Positions 17,025 through 25,091 of a stretch of DNA of 64,000 nt are shown here, piece by piece (the stretch's first letter is position 1; every line of letters starts with the position of its first letter). Origin of the DNA: Lentilactobacillus buchneri (GTDB lineage: Bacteria > Bacillota > Bacilli > Lactobacillales > Lactobacillaceae); the NCBI RefSeq assembly GCF_018314255.1, contig NZ_CP073066.1, positions 2,108,001-2,172,000 on the forward strand, read 5' to 3'. The notes below the pieces were generated by a model. The model did no database searches, was not told the DNA's origin, and saw only the letters and a list, made by a program, of their open reading frames with translations. The position numbers were made by a program, and so were the translations under genes.

Positions 17025-18146
17025 ATGCGAATTAAAGCAGCTGTTGTTAACAAAAAAGGCGGAGACTTCGAAATGAAAGATGACGTCGAATTAGCAGATA
17101 TGCAGGCTGACGATTTACAAGTTCATATGGTTGCCAGTGGGATCTGCCATTCAGACGAAGCTTTACGAAAAGGAACTGCCGAAATTGGTTACCCAATCGT
17201 TCTTGGCCACGAAGGATCAGGAATTGTTGAAAAAGTGGGCCCTGAAGTTAAAGACTTCAAGCCCGGTGATCACGTTGTTCTGTCATTTTATGGCTGTGGC
17301 AACTGTATCAACTGTTTAAAGGGAATTCCAACCCAATGCTTGAATTACGCAGCAAACAACTTGTCAGGTGTTCGTCCTGACGGTAGTGCCCACTTTACTG
17401 AAAATGGTCACCAAGTTGCCGACATGTTTGACCAATCCTCATTCACGACGACCACTGTTGTCCGTGAACGTAACGCGGTTAAAGTTGATAAGGACTTGGA
17501 TTTGCGTCAATTAGGACCTCTTGGCTGTGGCTATGTCACAGGTAGCGGCACGGTCTTCAACACTTTGAAGCCGGAACCAGGTTCAACCATTGCTGTCTTT
17601 GGTACTGGAGCCGTTGGCCTGGCCGCAATGATGGCCGGCCGAATTTCCGGCTGCACCAAAGTCATTGCCGTTGATATCGTTCCTGACCGCTTGAAGTTAG
17701 CCAAGGAATTAGGTGCGACAGATACCATTAACAGTAAAGACACTGATCCGGTTAAAGCTATTCAAGATTTGACTGACGGCTATGGTGTTGACTATGCGGT
17801 TGATACCACTGGTGTTAAATCTGTCATGGAAGCATCAATCAAGGCCTTGGCACAAGGCGGCACCACTGCAACAATCGCCGTTACCGACCAACACGTTGAT
17901 CTGGATACTTGGAACGATCTATGTGTCAGCGACCGGAAAGTCGTTGGTGTCAACATGGGTGACTCAATTCCTCAAGTCGATATCCCTCGTTTGATCAAGT
18001 TCTACAAGATGGGATTGTTTGACTTCGACAAGACTGAAAAGTTCTACAAGTTCGATGATATTAACCAAGCTAACGCTGATTCTGTCAGTGGTAAGACGAT
18101 CAAGCCAGTACTGGTTATTGACGAAGACTACAAGCCTGGTAAGTAA
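17025..18146 (+). CDS. Zinc-dependent alcohol dehydrogenase
   Basis: 373 residues from the ATG at 17025, eight bases after GGAG. MDR superfamily: catalytic zinc ligands in ASGICHSDEAL, VLGHEGSGIVEKVG and LGCGYVTG, and a structural zinc lobe with Cys in YGCGNCINCLKGIPTQC. The NAD site is AVFGTGAVGLAAMMAGRISG, and the Asp of VIAVDIV favours NAD(H). The length and the long form of the domain fit class III/aryl-alcohol dehydrogenases. It is followed by an AldA-type aldehyde dehydrogenase, so it may reduce lactaldehyde to 1,2-propanediol or oxidise an alcohol to the aldehyde used by the next enzyme. The substrate is inference. Confidence 0.87.
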   Translation: MRIKAAVVNKKGGDFEMKDDVELADMQADDLQVHMVASGICHSDEALRKGTAEIGYPIVLGHEGSGIVEKVGPEVKDFKPGDHVVLSFYGCGNCINCLKGIPTQCLNYAANNLSGVRPDGSAHFTENGHQVADMFDQSSFTTTTVVRERNAVKVDKDLDLRQLGPLGCGYVTGSGTVFNTLKPEPGSTIAVFGTGAVGLAAMMAGRISGCTKVIAVDIVPDRLKLAKELGATDTINSKDTDPVKAIQDLTDGYGVDYAVDTTGVKSVMEASIKALAQGGTTATIAVTDQHVDLDTWNDLCVSDRKVVGVNMGDSIPQVDIPRLIKFYKMGLFDFDKTEKFYKFDDINQANADSVSGKTIKPVLVIDEDYKPGK

Positions 18147-18271
18147 CACGTTTCCACAAACTCACATCAAGGCATCCAAAAGTTTCATTAAAACAATAAA
18201 AATATTTGTTCCTGCCAGATGGCGTTCAATTACACTGTTTTCGACAGGTATCTTGAAAGGGAGCAACTATT

Positions 18272-19747
18272 ATGGCACAAAATGCTGTTGCATTAAAACA
18301 TTATCAAATGTACATTAACGGAAAATTCATGGATTCAAAGTCAGGTAACGAAATTACTGTTTTAAACCCATCAACTGGTGAGAAGATTTCGACAGTTCCA
18401 GCTGCAACTCGTGAAGAGGCCAAAGAAGCCATCGATGCTGCATACGAATCTGAAAAATCATGGAAGAAAGTTCCAGCTGCTACCCGTGGTCAATATCTAC
18501 ACGATGTTGCCACTGAAATTCGTAACGAGAAGGATCACTTGGTTGAAATGCTCCAAGAAGAGCAAGGTAAAATCAAGTCATTAGCAACCACTGAAATCAT
18601 GTTCTCAGCTGACTATTTCGATTACATGGGCAGTGCTGCTCGAACTTATGAAGGTGAAATTCTTCAATCCGACAACAAGAATGAAAATATCATGATTGCC
18701 AAGCAGCCAATCGGTGTTGCCGCCGGCATCTTACCATGGAACTTCCCATTCTTCCTGATTGCCCGTAAAATGGGTCCAGCTTTGGTAACTGGTAATACGA
18801 TTGTGATGAAGCCATCTTCAGACACACCAAACTTGGGACTTGAATTTGCCAAGATTGTTGAAAAAGTTGGGATTCCAAAGGGTGTTGTCAACATTATTTC
18901 AGGTCGTGGCTCAGTTGTTGGTGACGAACTTACCAAGAACAAGAAGATCGGCATTATTAGTTTGACCGGTTCTGTTGATTCTGGTAAACGGGTCATGGCA
19001 GGTGCTGCAACCCACATGGCTAAAGTTTCATTGGAGTTAGGTGGTAAAGCACCAGCCATTGTCTGCAAAGATGCTGACATTGATTTGGCAGTTCAATCAA
19101 TCATTGACTCACGTGTTGATAACAATGGTGAACTTTGCAACAACTGTGAACGGGTCTACGTTCAGGAAGATGTTGCCGATGAGTTCATCAAGAAGTTATC
19201 AGACAAGATGTCAAAGATCACTGTCGGTAACGTTATGAAAGATGAAAACGTTGGTATGGGTCCACTGATTAACCAAGAAGCTTTGGACAAAGTCTCTGGC
19301 ATGGTTGATCGGGCCGTTCAAGCTGGTGGCAAGGTCACAGCCGGTGGTCACAAGTTGAACATCGAAAATGGCTTCTACTACGAACCAACGGTTATCACCA
19401 ACGTCAAACAAGATTCAGAAATTGTGCAAGACGAAATCTTTGGCCCAGTACTGCCAGTATTGACCTTTAAGACTTTGGACGATGCCATTGAAATGGCTAA
19501 TGATTCTGACTTCGGTTTGACTTCATCAATCTACACCGAGAACTTGGACAACGCAATGCGTGCTGCCAACGAACTCGAAGATGGTGAAACTTACATCAAC
19601 CGATTCAACTTTGAAGCTATGAATGGTTCACACTCAGGCTGGAAAGAATCAGGTATCGGCGGCGATGATGGTCGTCATGGTATCGAAGAATTCTTGAATA
19701 CTCATGTTATTTACCTGCAAGGGCATCCGGAGAAGGCTGAAGGCTAG
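18272..19747 (+). CDS. aldA: NAD-dependent aldehyde dehydrogenase, lactaldehyde-dehydrogenase-like
   Basis: 491 residues, full ALDH length. Seen: coenzyme pocket ILPWNFPFFLIARKMGPALVTG, ISLTGSVDSGK, catalytic Glu in LELGGKAP, catalytic Cys in NNGELCNNCERVYVQ, and QDEIFGPVLPV. The C-terminus (RFNFEAMNGSHSGWKESGIGG and GIEEFLNTHVIYLQ) follows E. coli lactaldehyde dehydrogenase AldA closely. The expected reaction is lactaldehyde to lactate, or the reverse when coupled. It follows the alcohol dehydrogenase by 125 bases; AAAGGGAG precedes the ATG. A family-2 hairpin element starts right after the stop codon and a conventional terminator follows at 19893. Confidence 0.85.
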   Translation: MAQNAVALKHYQMYINGKFMDSKSGNEITVLNPSTGEKISTVPAATREEAKEAIDAAYESEKSWKKVPAATRGQYLHDVATEIRNEKDHLVEMLQEEQGKIKSLATTEIMFSADYFDYMGSAARTYEGEILQSDNKNENIMIAKQPIGVAAGILPWNFPFFLIARKMGPALVTGNTIVMKPSSDTPNLGLEFAKIVEKVGIPKGVVNIISGRGSVVGDELTKNKKIGIISLTGSVDSGKRVMAGAATHMAKVSLELGGKAPAIVCKDADIDLAVQSIIDSRVDNNGELCNNCERVYVQEDVADEFIKKLSDKMSKITVGNVMKDENVGMGPLINQEALDKVSGMVDRAVQAGGKVTAGGHKLNIENGFYYEPTVITNVKQDSEIVQDEIFGPVLPVLTFKTLDDAIEMANDSDFGLTSSIYTENLDNAMRAANELEDGETYINRFNFEAMNGSHSGWKESGIGGDDGRHGIEEFLNTHVIYLQGHPEKAEG

Positions 19748-19749
19748 AG

Positions 19750-19882
19750 CGTGACGAGGGCCGGGAGAGGCGGTTTCTAAGGGTACTTTGATTGAAGTTC
19801 CTGGGTTTGGAACTTTAATTAAAGTGCGCTTAGAAGTTAGCCTCTGGCCCGTCGGAGCACATTTTATCCAAATAACAGTGAA
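19750..19882 (+). repeat. Family-2 intergenic hairpin element
   Basis: A long imperfect hairpin begins right after the aldA stop. Paired blocks include GACGAGGGCC/GGCCCGTC, GAGAGGC/GCCTCT, TTCTAAG/CTTAGAA and GAAGTTC/GGAACTT. After it comes a tail containing ATCCAAATAACAGTGA (19867-19882). The same tail follows the hairpin at 4741-4848, where the stem sequence is entirely different. Orientation relative to the upstream gene is the same in both. Confidence 0.7.
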
Positions 19883-19892
19883 CCACCCACCA

Positions 19893-19944
19893 AAAAGGCA
19901 CCCACAGCAAACGCACAAGAAAGTTTGTCGGTGGATGCCTTTTA
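19893..19944 (+). terminator. Terminator downstream of aldA
   Basis: AAAAGGCACCCAC pairs with GTGGATGCCTTTT around a loop of about 24 bases, with T-rich sequence after it. It lies just past the family-2 element. Confidence 0.7.
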
Positions 19945-20065
19945 TGTATGACTAAAATAGCTGAAATCCGAACGAATATTAACCGATGTGATAAATAGAA
20001 AAAATGACACTCCCACACCATCCTGGCATATAATAAAGCCAACAAACCCACAGGAGGCAGACACA

Positions 20066-20296
20066 ATGACACCATCCAATATCATCGGCGGGATACTAAC
20101 ATGTGGTGTTGGCCTATTTTTGATTGTCGCAGGCTTAATGGTGATCAGGGGAAAATGGTCAGGAATCGTTGCTGGAAATCTTTTCCGCGATGATCAAAAG
20201 TCGGTTGGTCGGCATAAGAAAGCCATTGGTATTTTATATATCATCCTCGGCGTCCTGTGCCTAGTCTTTTATTTTGTTGTCTTTTTGAAAGCTTGA
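20066..20296 (+). CDS. Small two-helix membrane protein
   Basis: 76 residues with two predicted helices (about 7-28, IIGGILTCGVGLFLIVAGLMVI, and about 53-74, AIGILYIILGVLCLVFYFVVF). Between them is a basic cytoplasmic loop (GNLFRDDQKSVGRHKK). AGGAGG lies ten bases before the ATG, so it is probably translated. It resembles short DUF3784-type proteins in plan, but I cannot assign a family. Convergent with the TauE/SafE gene. Confidence 0.7.
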   Translation: MTPSNIIGGILTCGVGLFLIVAGLMVIRGKWSGIVAGNLFRDDQKSVGRHKKAIGILYIILGVLCLVFYFVVFLKA

Positions 20297-20320
20297 AGGT
20301 TCATATCATATCCCATCAAA

Positions 20321-20363
20321 ATAGCGGCCTGCACTGGTCTCAACCAAGCGCAGGCCGCTATAT
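20321..20363. terminator. Bidirectional terminator
   Basis: ATAGCGGCCTGC pairs with GCAGGCCGCTAT between the convergent small membrane protein gene and the TauE/SafE gene. Weak T tracts are present on both sides. Confidence 0.75.
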
Positions 20364-20385
20364 TATACATACAGTAAAGATTGAA

Positions 20386-21105
20386 TCATTGAACCAGGTA
20401 AAAGACGCCACTGACCCCAATCAACACAAACACGCATTTTTGAATCATTGAGATATTCATGTGGACCGTAATCCGGTTGGCGATCATGGTTCCGATCACG
20501 CCACCGACGATTCCCAACAATATGAGGGGGACGTCAATTAAACCTAAAATACCGTTATAGAAACGAATACTTGTGATATACAATTGATCAATCAAGAAGA
20601 AAGCCTGAATACTGGCGAGATATTCCTCTTTTGTATCTGCCAAGGACAGGAAGTAGAGCGCCATCAACGGTCCACCAATTCCAAACAAGCCGTTGAAGAA
20701 GCCGGAAACGATCATAAAGATAATGGCAATATAAATGGGATAATGTTTCCGGCCTTCTGATTTGACGAACAAAAAGTACAGTGAGAGGGCAACCAACAGA
20801 CCACCCAGCATGGATTTCAGTAAATGGACATTGATTGAGTTGACTAGTTGTAATGCCATAAAGGCCACACTGGCATAGACGACAAACGGCCAGATGATTC
20901 GTTTGAATTGGATGCTGTGCCGATAACGCCAAGCCAACATGATGTTGGAAACCGACATAATCAGGGATGCGACCCCGGCACTTTGGGGGATGGGCAAGAT
21001 TGTCGGTAAAAAGACCATCAAGACAATTGCTGAGCCAAATCCGGTAACCCCCTGGACAATCCCAGCAAGGACAGCGGGCAGGAGCACGAATATGAAATTA
21101 GTCAT
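20386..21105 (-). CDS. TauE/SafE-family anion exporter
   Basis: 239 residues from the ATG at 21105, six bases after GGAGG; an ATG two codons earlier would sit on the ribosome site itself. About eight helices are visible. The family motif occurs twice: near the start (LAGIVQGVTGFGSAIVLM) and in the second half (GFFNGLFGIGGPLMALYFLS). The family exports sulfite, sulfoacetate or other organosulfur anions; the substrate here is not known. The MFS gene upstream lies 27 bases away and may share a transcript. Confidence 0.87.
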   Translation of the reverse strand: MTNFIFVLLPAVLAGIVQGVTGFGSAIVLMVFLPTILPIPQSAGVASLIMSVSNIMLAWRYRHSIQFKRIIWPFVVYASVAFMALQLVNSINVHLLKSMLGGLLVALSLYFLFVKSEGRKHYPIYIAIIFMIVSGFFNGLFGIGGPLMALYFLSLADTKEEYLASIQAFFLIDQLYITSIRFYNGILGLIDVPLILLGIVGGVIGTMIANRITVHMNISMIQKCVFVLIGVSGVFYLVQ

Positions 21106-21132
21106 GACCATCCTCCTCTCAAGTCATCTCCG

Positions 21133-22545
21133 TTACGAGACGTGTGATAAGTTCCTCTGAGACTTCCGGTGAAGCTTTGGTGATTGTTTGGTGTAAAGTT
21201 TTCGGGACATAAAGAGCGCGACGACCAAGAAGGCTAAACACATGGTAAAGCCGGCCTGAATGCCCATTTGTTGATAATTGGCGTGGCCAGCAAAAAAGTG
21301 ACTGGCAATGTTGATGGTGGCCACAATAATGGCCGTTCCAAACGATGCCGCGATTTGTCGCAAGGTGTTGAAGGCAGCGACCCCGTCAGCGATTAGTTCA
21401 TTGGGGAGATAGGATAGTGCCTGGGTCTGAATTGGAATGAGAATTAAGACCAGTCCAAGCTGGCGGATTGTCTGGCCCATTGTCAACATCAGCACCGAAG
21501 CGTTAACGTCAATGAATGCCTGCATCATGGTACCAAAACAATCGATTAGAATACCCGTGGTCACAATGATCCGCACCGGATAACGATCGAACAGCCGGCC
21601 ACTGATTGGTGACATAAAACCAGTTAGTAGCGCTCCCGGCAGTAAAGAGAGTCCGGAGATGATGGCACTCTTACCCATGATCGTTTGGATTAGCAGCGGC
21701 AACAGAATCGTATTACCATACATCGTCGAGACAATCAGTGAGTTGACCAAAGTGGCAGTGGTGAACTGACTGTTTTTGAAGACGGCCAAATTAACAAACG
21801 GATGGTCGGATTTTCCTTGAGTGACGGCAAACATCGTGATTAAGACAACACCGACGACGAATGGCAGCCAGACTGTTAGAGATGTGATAGGGAACTGACT
21901 AACGTTTGAAAAACTCCATAGAAGTCCCAGTAAACCAAAACTGATGGTCATCAGGCCTTCGGTGTTAAATTGAGGTTCCTGGTTAGTAGGGATCTTGGGC
22001 AGGGCAATCGTGGCCATTACCAAATCAATGACGATAAACGGCAGCACCAAAATGAATAGGTAGCGCCATGAGAAATAGTTCAAAATAACACCGGAAAGTG
22101 TTGGGCCAATGATCGGCGAAAAGTTAAATGCCAAGCCGACGATTCCCATCACGGCACCTTTTTTGCCGGGCTCGGCGTAGCGGATTGCCAGGGTATTTAC
22201 CAGGGGCATCATCATTCCGGCACCGATTGCTTGGATCATGCGGCCGATGATGAGAGTGAAGAAATTAGGTGCCAAGGCACCAAAAATCGTTCCAACTAAA
22301 AAGACGCTGACGAAAAAAATAAACAGAGAACGAAATGTGAACTTCTTGGTCAGATAAGCACTGACCGGAATCATAATCGCGTTGACCAGGGTGTAGCCGT
22401 TGCTAATCCATTGAACCGTACCGGACGAAATGGCGAACACCTTCATAAAGGTTGGCAAAGCGACATTCATGAGCGTTGAACAGAGAATGCCGAAGAAGGC
22501 ACCGAAGATCATAATGATGAGCGAATAACGATTTTGCTTTGACAT
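21133..22545 (-). CDS. MFS multidrug transporter, DHA2 (EmrB/QacA) type
   Basis: 470 residues, about 14 helices. Typical motifs: LMNVALPTFMKVF at helix 1, WISNGYTLVNAIMIPVSAYLTKKF at the 2-3 loop, IQAIGAGMMMPL and FNFSPIIGPTLSGVIL (motif C, antiporter type). The start at 22545 has GGAAG eight bases upstream; a longer reading to 22629 has no site. DHA2 pumps export lipophilic drugs with proton antiport. It probably forms a transcript with the TauE/SafE gene. Confidence 0.88.
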   Translation of the reverse strand: MSKQNRYSLIIMIFGAFFGILCSTLMNVALPTFMKVFAISSGTVQWISNGYTLVNAIMIPVSAYLTKKFTFRSLFIFFVSVFLVGTIFGALAPNFFTLIIGRMIQAIGAGMMMPLVNTLAIRYAEPGKKGAVMGIVGLAFNFSPIIGPTLSGVILNYFSWRYLFILVLPFIVIDLVMATIALPKIPTNQEPQFNTEGLMTISFGLLGLLWSFSNVSQFPITSLTVWLPFVVGVVLITMFAVTQGKSDHPFVNLAVFKNSQFTTATLVNSLIVSTMYGNTILLPLLIQTIMGKSAIISGLSLLPGALLTGFMSPISGRLFDRYPVRIIVTTGILIDCFGTMMQAFIDVNASVLMLTMGQTIRQLGLVLILIPIQTQALSYLPNELIADGVAAFNTLRQIAASFGTAIIVATINIASHFFAGHANYQQMGIQAGFTMCLAFLVVALFMSRKLYTKQSPKLHRKSQRNLSHVS

Positions 22546-22663
22546 TAACAGGACTTCCAAATATGTATTTTTTGCATTTCGAAAAATAGCAACTCTAAAT
22601 AGTGTAATTTTAATAATGGATAATTGCAATAGGAATATAGTTAATCACTAATCGCAGAATAAA

Positions 22664-22700
22664 TAAAAACGTGGAATTGTAATCATGCAATTCCACGCTT
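22664..22700 (-). terminator. Terminator of the SOS-linked cluster
   Basis: On the minus strand GCGTGGAATTG and CAATTCCACG form the stem and TTTTT follows. It ends the run of minus-strand genes starting at 23842. Confidence 0.85.
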
Positions 22701-22703
22701 TTA

Positions 22704-23150
22704 TTAAGCTTTCTTAGATACCCGATAAAAGTTCGGTGAAAATGGCGTTTCTGCCGCAATGTTACTACCGTCATAATACACGTGAACGTATCCGTGACCA
22801 ACTCGTTTGAAAGTGAATCGGGCCTGGTGCAATTTGTTCAGTTCGTTTCTGCCGACGATGGTGTAGGCGGTTTTACCAATCGCTTTCCATTTGGTATCGG
22901 TAATGTGCCAGCCCGCTGACTGCGTTAAATAGGCATTCACACTACTTTTACGAACCCGGACAGATTCATAGCTATCAAACTTCTTCATGCCAAAGTATTT
23001 ACCGATGTTAATCGTTTTGTCTTTCCAGTGACCGCGTAGTGCTGTTGGGGTTCCCTTGTGCCAGGTTGCCGCTTGTGTTGATGTCGTTACTGCTCCCAAA
23101 AAGCCAAGTGACGCAATCGCCGTTACGATTAACTGCGTGCCTTTGTTCAT
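22704..23150 (-). CDS. Secreted orphan protein
   Basis: 148 residues from the ATG at 23150 (GGAG nine bases before). A signal peptide is clear (MNKGTQLIVTAIASLGFLGAV, cleavage near TQAA). The mature part, starting ATWHKGTPTALRGHW, is rich in Trp, Tyr, Lys and His, like other small secreted lactobacillus proteins (compare 28621-29040). No catalytic motif is seen. It lies 15 bases downstream of the 104-residue protein and may be co-transcribed with the LexA-boxed promoter at 23864. Confidence 0.7.
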   Translation of the reverse strand: MNKGTQLIVTAIASLGFLGAVTTSTQAATWHKGTPTALRGHWKDKTINIGKYFGMKKFDSYESVRVRKSSVNAYLTQSAGWHITDTKWKAIGKTAYTIVGRNELNKLHQARFTFKRVGHGYVHVYYDGSNIAAETPFSPNFYRVSKKA

Positions 23151-23165
23151 GACTGTCATCTCCAA

Positions 23166-23480
23166 TTAATTTGCTTGGTCAAATTTATTAACCAATTGAA
23201 TGACCATGCTTGGCTCACTGCCGGGGACTGCCCGATAGACGACGTAGTCTCCCGGAACCAAATCAACGGATGCCAGCTGGGCTTTTTGGGCGACGCTAAA
23301 GCCGGCCACTTCGTAGTAGGCGTGACCGTCGACGTCTTCGTCGGTTAACGTGACGTTGACCTGTTCGAGTGGGGCAACGTCTAAGGATGCCCGGCGTAAT
23401 GCCAGGTACTGGTAGTTGATCGAGTCAACCATAATGGTGATTTCATTGTTGGTGCAGGGAACGCTCATGGTCTGTTTCAA
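23166..23480 (-). CDS. Small protein of unknown function in the SOS operon
   Basis: 104 residues from a TTG at 23480 that overlaps the upstream stop (TTGA), nine bases after AGGAAG. This indicates coupling to the YolD-like gene. It is acidic, with no signal peptide or helix of membrane type, and contains many beta-prone stretches (NEITIMVDS, EQVNVTLTDED, GDYVVYRAV). I do not recognise the family. Its position suggests a role in the DNA-damage response. Confidence 0.65.
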   Translation of the reverse strand: MKQTMSVPCTNNEITIMVDSINYQYLALRRASLDVAPLEQVNVTLTDEDVDGHAYYEVAGFSVAQKAQLASVDLVPGDYVVYRAVPGSEPSMVIQLVNKFDQAN

Positions 23481-23842
23481 ATTGATTTACTTCCTTCTTT
23501 GAGTTTCGCGTGGCGAATATCATTGACATTGATGGTCACCAGCTTGTCGGTTTGAAGATAGATTAGATCACCATTAGTGCCAATTACAATGCCACTTATA
23601 TTATAAACGTTTAAGTAGCCGTCATCATTTAATTGAAGGGTAATTTGTTTGGAATTCTGCCAACTGTCCTGCAAAACGCGGTCGATGACTTCCGGATCCT
23701 GTTCCGGCAATCGATGAGTCGGGACCTCGTCGACTTTTTTGTCAGCCATATCCTGGGTATGGTCACTCAAAAAGTAACCCAGCCACTTCACCATGCCGCG
23801 GTCGTTGTAGAGCCATTGGTCGCGTGGAACGTCTCGAATCAT
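23477..23842 (-). CDS. YolD-like protein, SOS-regulated
   Basis: 121 residues. The C-terminal half (KQITLQLNDDGYLNVYNISGIVIGTNGDLIYLQTDKLVTINVNDIRHAK) fits the YolD-like domain, whose genes normally sit before a Y-family DNA polymerase (UmuC/UvrX-like). The start chosen is the ATG at 23842 after GGGGGTG; the ATG at 23857 falls at the expected transcription start. The promoter carries a LexA box. No polymerase gene follows here, only the 104-residue orphan. Confidence 0.7.
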   Translation of the reverse strand: MIRDVPRDQWLYNDRGMVKWLGYFLSDHTQDMADKKVDEVPTHRLPEQDPEVIDRVLQDSWQNSKQITLQLNDDGYLNVYNISGIVIGTNGDLIYLQTDKLVTINVNDIRHAKLKEGSKSI

Positions 23843-23863
23843 GTTGAACACCCCCATACGTTT

Positions 23864-23892
23864 AATATACGAACATATGTTCTAAACGTCAA
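23864..23892 (-). promoter_or_regulatory. SOS promoter with LexA (DinR) box
   Basis: On the minus strand TTGACG (23892-23887) and TATATT (23869-23864) are exactly 17 bases apart. The spacer holds the Gram-positive LexA operator AGAACATATGTTCG (23883-23870), matching the consensus CGAACN4GTTCG at all but one end base. LexA would block this promoter until DNA damage. Confidence 0.85.
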
Positions 23893-23993
23893 GGGGAACA
23901 GTTTAAATAAATGAAGCCTGGAGCCGAAGTGATTGCTGGCCTTGGGATTGGGAAAATGTTACAGTTTATTTGGCTAATTGGTAGATTGCAAAT

Positions 23994-24923
23994 TTAATCC
24001 GAATTTTTTGACAAATTGGTCAGCATGACCTGATAAGGTGTTTGCCAGTCAAGTATTTTAAGTGGTCTCTGATTAATTTCGAGTAAGGTGGTTTTCAAGC
24101 CTTGAGCACTAATGTGCTCAAAATAAGTCCCCTTAGGATAAAAATAGCGTAAGTTCCGATTAAATCGTTCATTACTGCCGCGCTCAGCTGGCGTATAAGC
24201 ATGGCAGTAATAGGTCTTAATACCATATTGTGATTCAAGTGATACTAGCCCACTAAACTCAGTGCCACGGTCCACAGTAAAGCTGTGCACCGGACCATTA
24301 AAAGTGGTTAGGAACTTAGTTAGTGCTTCATTAACAGTCGCTGTCGTCCGATCTTTTAACCGGTATGCCCAAAGGAACCGTGATTTGCGATCGATTAAAG
24401 TTAATAAAACTGCCTTACTATGCCCACGAGGACCAACGACTGTATCTAGTTCAAAATCGCCGATGCGATTACGTTGATTAATCATCATGGGACGCTGTTC
24501 AATTGATCGCCCCAAAGATTGATTATATTTGGATCGTTGGTCAACGTTACGCCGTTGGCGTACGCCATGTTCAGGTAGATCATTCAAGGAGAAATCAATT
24601 CTCCCCTGATTTAGCCAATTATAAATAGATTTAGTAGCTAGTTTAAATTCGTGAGCAATCATTCCTGGTGACCAGCTTAGACGTAAATGGTTGAGAATTT
24701 TTTGCTTTAACTCATCGCTCAGCTTAGTTTTCCGACCACATCGTGATCGCTTGTATTCGGCATCTGTTTGTGCTAATTCAGCCTGATAAGGTTGACATCG
24801 AGATAATTCATAAGAAATTGTTGACGGTGATCGGTTCAGCCGAACGCCCATTTGGATATTGGACAGCCCTAGTTCACAAAAGGTTTCGATTTTAATTCGT
24901 TCGGAATAGGTTATACTAGACAA
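23994..24923 (-). CDS. IS30-family transposase
   Basis: 309 residues, normal for the family. N-terminal HTH_38 domain (ITYSERIKIETFCELGLSNIQMGVRLNRSPSTISYELSR), then a second HTH-like part and an rve-type DDE core. The catalytic residues fit GDFELDTVVG (first Asp), FTVDRGTEFSG (second Asp) and ERGSNERFNRNLR (Glu). The start is a TTG at 24923, eight bases after AGGAG. Both the start and the AGGAG lie in a hairpin arm (24921-24936) that pairs with 24969-24984. Confidence 0.93.
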   Translation of the reverse strand: MSSITYSERIKIETFCELGLSNIQMGVRLNRSPSTISYELSRCQPYQAELAQTDAEYKRSRCGRKTKLSDELKQKILNHLRLSWSPGMIAHEFKLATKSIYNWLNQGRIDFSLNDLPEHGVRQRRNVDQRSKYNQSLGRSIEQRPMMINQRNRIGDFELDTVVGPRGHSKAVLLTLIDRKSRFLWAYRLKDRTTATVNEALTKFLTTFNGPVHSFTVDRGTEFSGLVSLESQYGIKTYYCHAYTPAERGSNERFNRNLRYFYPKGTYFEHISAQGLKTTLLEINQRPLKILDWQTPYQVMLTNLSKNSD

Positions 24924-24984
24924 AAGATCAGCTCCTAAAAGATGGGTTTGTGGTAAACACCATTTTAAAGGAAGCTGATCTTTT
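24921..24984 (-). promoter_or_regulatory. Start-sequestering hairpin in the IS30 leader
   Basis: AGGAGCTGATCTTTT (24936-24922), which holds the transposase ribosome site and part of the TTG start, pairs with AAAAGATCAGCTTCCT (24984-24969). A transcript entering from outside would fold and hide the start; one starting inside the loop would not. Confidence 0.6.
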
Positions 24985-25091
24985 TTGCCCGAACAGCGTT
25001 CGGATTAATTTTACAATCTACCAATTCACAATTTATTCATATTTTTAGGGGACAATGAATTTATAAAATACATTGAATAGGAGTGAAGCAA

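Larger units (their letters stand above)
23978..25024 (-). mobile_element. IS30-family insertion sequence, complete
   Basis: 1047 bp between inverted ends TTGGTAGATTGCAAATTTAA (23978) and CAATCTACCAA (25024). The ends match at about 21 of 23 positions (TTGGTAGATTG, then AAATT and AATCC blocks). It carries one intact transposase gene. No target duplication could be fixed, because the symmetry runs two bases further outward. It lies between the SOS operon and a 56-residue membrane protein and breaks no recognisable gene. Confidence 0.9.
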
